Shown here: positions 63,264-64,000 of the stretch, piece after piece
Layout of the letters: each line of letters opens with the position of its first letter
Numbering within the stretch: position 1 is the stretch's first letter
Source: Aurantibrevibacter litoralis
GTDB taxonomy: Bacteria; Bacteroidota; Bacteroidia; Flavobacteriales; Flavobacteriaceae
NCBI RefSeq assembly: GCF_034651555.1
Contig: NZ_JAYEEQ010000004.1
Location: 124,001-188,000 of the forward strand
Length of the DNA: 64,000 nucleotides
Reading direction: 5' to 3'
Notes under the pieces: model-generated
The model's database searches: none
What the model saw: the letters and a program-made list of their open reading frames with translations, nothing else
Told to the model about the DNA's origin: nothing
Translations under genes and position numbers: made by a program

Positions 63264-63953
63264 TTATTTGATGCTATATTTAAAAATCCAACCTAAAATT
63301 TTAATGCCTGCAAAGATAGTACCTTTTACCGTACCAGACACCTTAGAGACGCCAATTCTTTTTTTATAACGTACTGGCACTTCGGTATATGTCATTTTTT
63401 TTCTTAAAACCTTTAATTGCATCTCTACAGTCCAGCCATAGGTTTTGTCTTCCATTTCCAATTCTTTGAGCTTTTCGTACTTTATGGCTCTAAATGGCCC
63501 TAAGTCCGTAAATTTTGCTCCAAAAAACACGCGCATTAAACATGTAGCTAACCAATTTCCAAACACTTGTTGAGGGGTCATCGCTCCGGGCTCTCTTAGC
63601 TCCTTTCTACGGGCACCCACTACAAAATCTATGTTTTGTTCTAAAATAGGTTTTACAATTTTGGAAAGCTCCTCCGGATAATCGGAATAGTCTCCATCTA
63701 CAAATACGATAATATCGGGTGCTTTGGATTGCTTAGCGATGTAATTCATACCACAAAGACAGGCATTACCGTAGCCCTTCTGATCCTCGGTTAATACGGT
63801 AGCTCCTGCTTTTAGGGCATTTTCACCTGTTTTATCGGTAGAATTATTGTTGACAACTATTATTTCCGAAACAGTTTTGGGAAGTGCTTTAATGACTTTT
63901 TGTATAGAGTCTTCTTCGTTAAATGCCGGAATGATCACTGAGATTATAGACAT
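63264..63953 (-). CDS. GT2 dolichol-phosphate-mannose-synthase-like enzyme
   Basis: A 229-residue GT2 protein without C-terminal membrane helices. IIPAFNEEDSIQKVI, VVNNNSTDKT and FVDGDYSDYPEEL carry the donor and metal site. It probably charges a polyprenyl phosphate with sugar for the GT-C protein. It heads the three-gene cluster. Confidence 0.86.
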   Translation of the reverse strand: MSIISVIIPAFNEEDSIQKVIKALPKTVSEIIVVNNNSTDKTGENALKAGATVLTEDQKGYGNACLCGMNYIAKQSKAPDIIVFVDGDYSDYPEELSKIVKPILEQNIDFVVGARRKELREPGAMTPQQVFGNWLATCLMRVFFGAKFTDLGPFRAIKYEKLKELEMEDKTYGWTVEMQLKVLRKKMTYTEVPVRYKKRIGVSKVSGTVKGTIFAGIKILGWIFKYSIK

Positions 63954-63973
63954 GTATTATGAAAGGTATGCGG

Positions 63974-63981
63974 CAAAAATA
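63974..63981 (-). promoter_or_regulatory. -7 element TATTTTTG of the glycosyltransferase cluster
   Basis: An exact minus-strand TAnnTTTG 20 bases before the DPM-like gene. The -33 position is at the window edge. Confidence 0.45.
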
Positions 63982-64000
63982 AGGTTTTATCTTCCTATCT

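Overview
The window is a chromosomal segment of a member of the Bacteroidota, almost certainly a Flavobacteriaceae and plausibly marine. The evidence is a SusC/SusD pair, many short lipoprotein signals ending in Cys, a TonB protein of the Bacteroidetes type, and an arginine operon carrying the N-succinylornithine-type carbamoyltransferase. DNA is AT-rich, and several genes are preceded by a TAnnTTTG -7 element. No rRNA, tRNA, CRISPR array, prophage or intact insertion sequence was found.

Region 1 (1-11191): a truncated gene of unknown role, a TonB-like protein, a cytosolic metallophosphoesterase, a possible structured RNA, a large GAF protein, an HD hydrolase fused to a Pycsar-effector-like membrane domain, and a 1239-residue outer-membrane lipoprotein. 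That lipoprotein joins a phosphoesterase, a kinase-like fold and an Omp85-type barrel. A beta-propeller lipoprotein follows.

Region 2 (11193-20204, minus strand): two tandem FG-GAP/ASPIC-UnbV lipoproteins, a vanadium-haloperoxidase-type lipoprotein with a complete vanadate pocket, and a membrane-anchored GyrI-like protein.

Region 3 (20611-41061): carbon use. It holds a sodium/solute symporter facing xylA and xylB, then susD/susC. Divergent from these is a six-gene operon of a LacI-type regulator, beta-phosphoglucomutase, GH65 maltose phosphorylase, GH13 lipoprotein, glycerophosphodiester phosphodiesterase lipoprotein and an HI0933-type flavoprotein. A LacI-type operator palindrome lies in front of susC. 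Glycerol facilitator and glycerol kinase follow on the minus strand. Together these describe uptake and phosphorolysis of malto-oligosaccharides, xylose isomerisation and phosphorylation, and glycerol salvage.

Region 4 (41364-47837): tspO, then isoprenoid genes (mvaD, a mevalonate-kinase-like GHMP kinase, a UbiA prenyltransferase), a pseudouridine synthase, a carboxypeptidase-regulatory-like protein and a type II toxin-antitoxin pair. A 0.35-kb element with long terminal inverted repeats, resembling a MITE, follows.

Region 5 (48314-60208, minus strand): a merged arginine and proline operon, read as GNAT, argG, argC, proC, argD, proA, proB, argF', SDR, argB, argE, argH. Upstream is a three-gene glycosyltransferase cluster (60427-63953).
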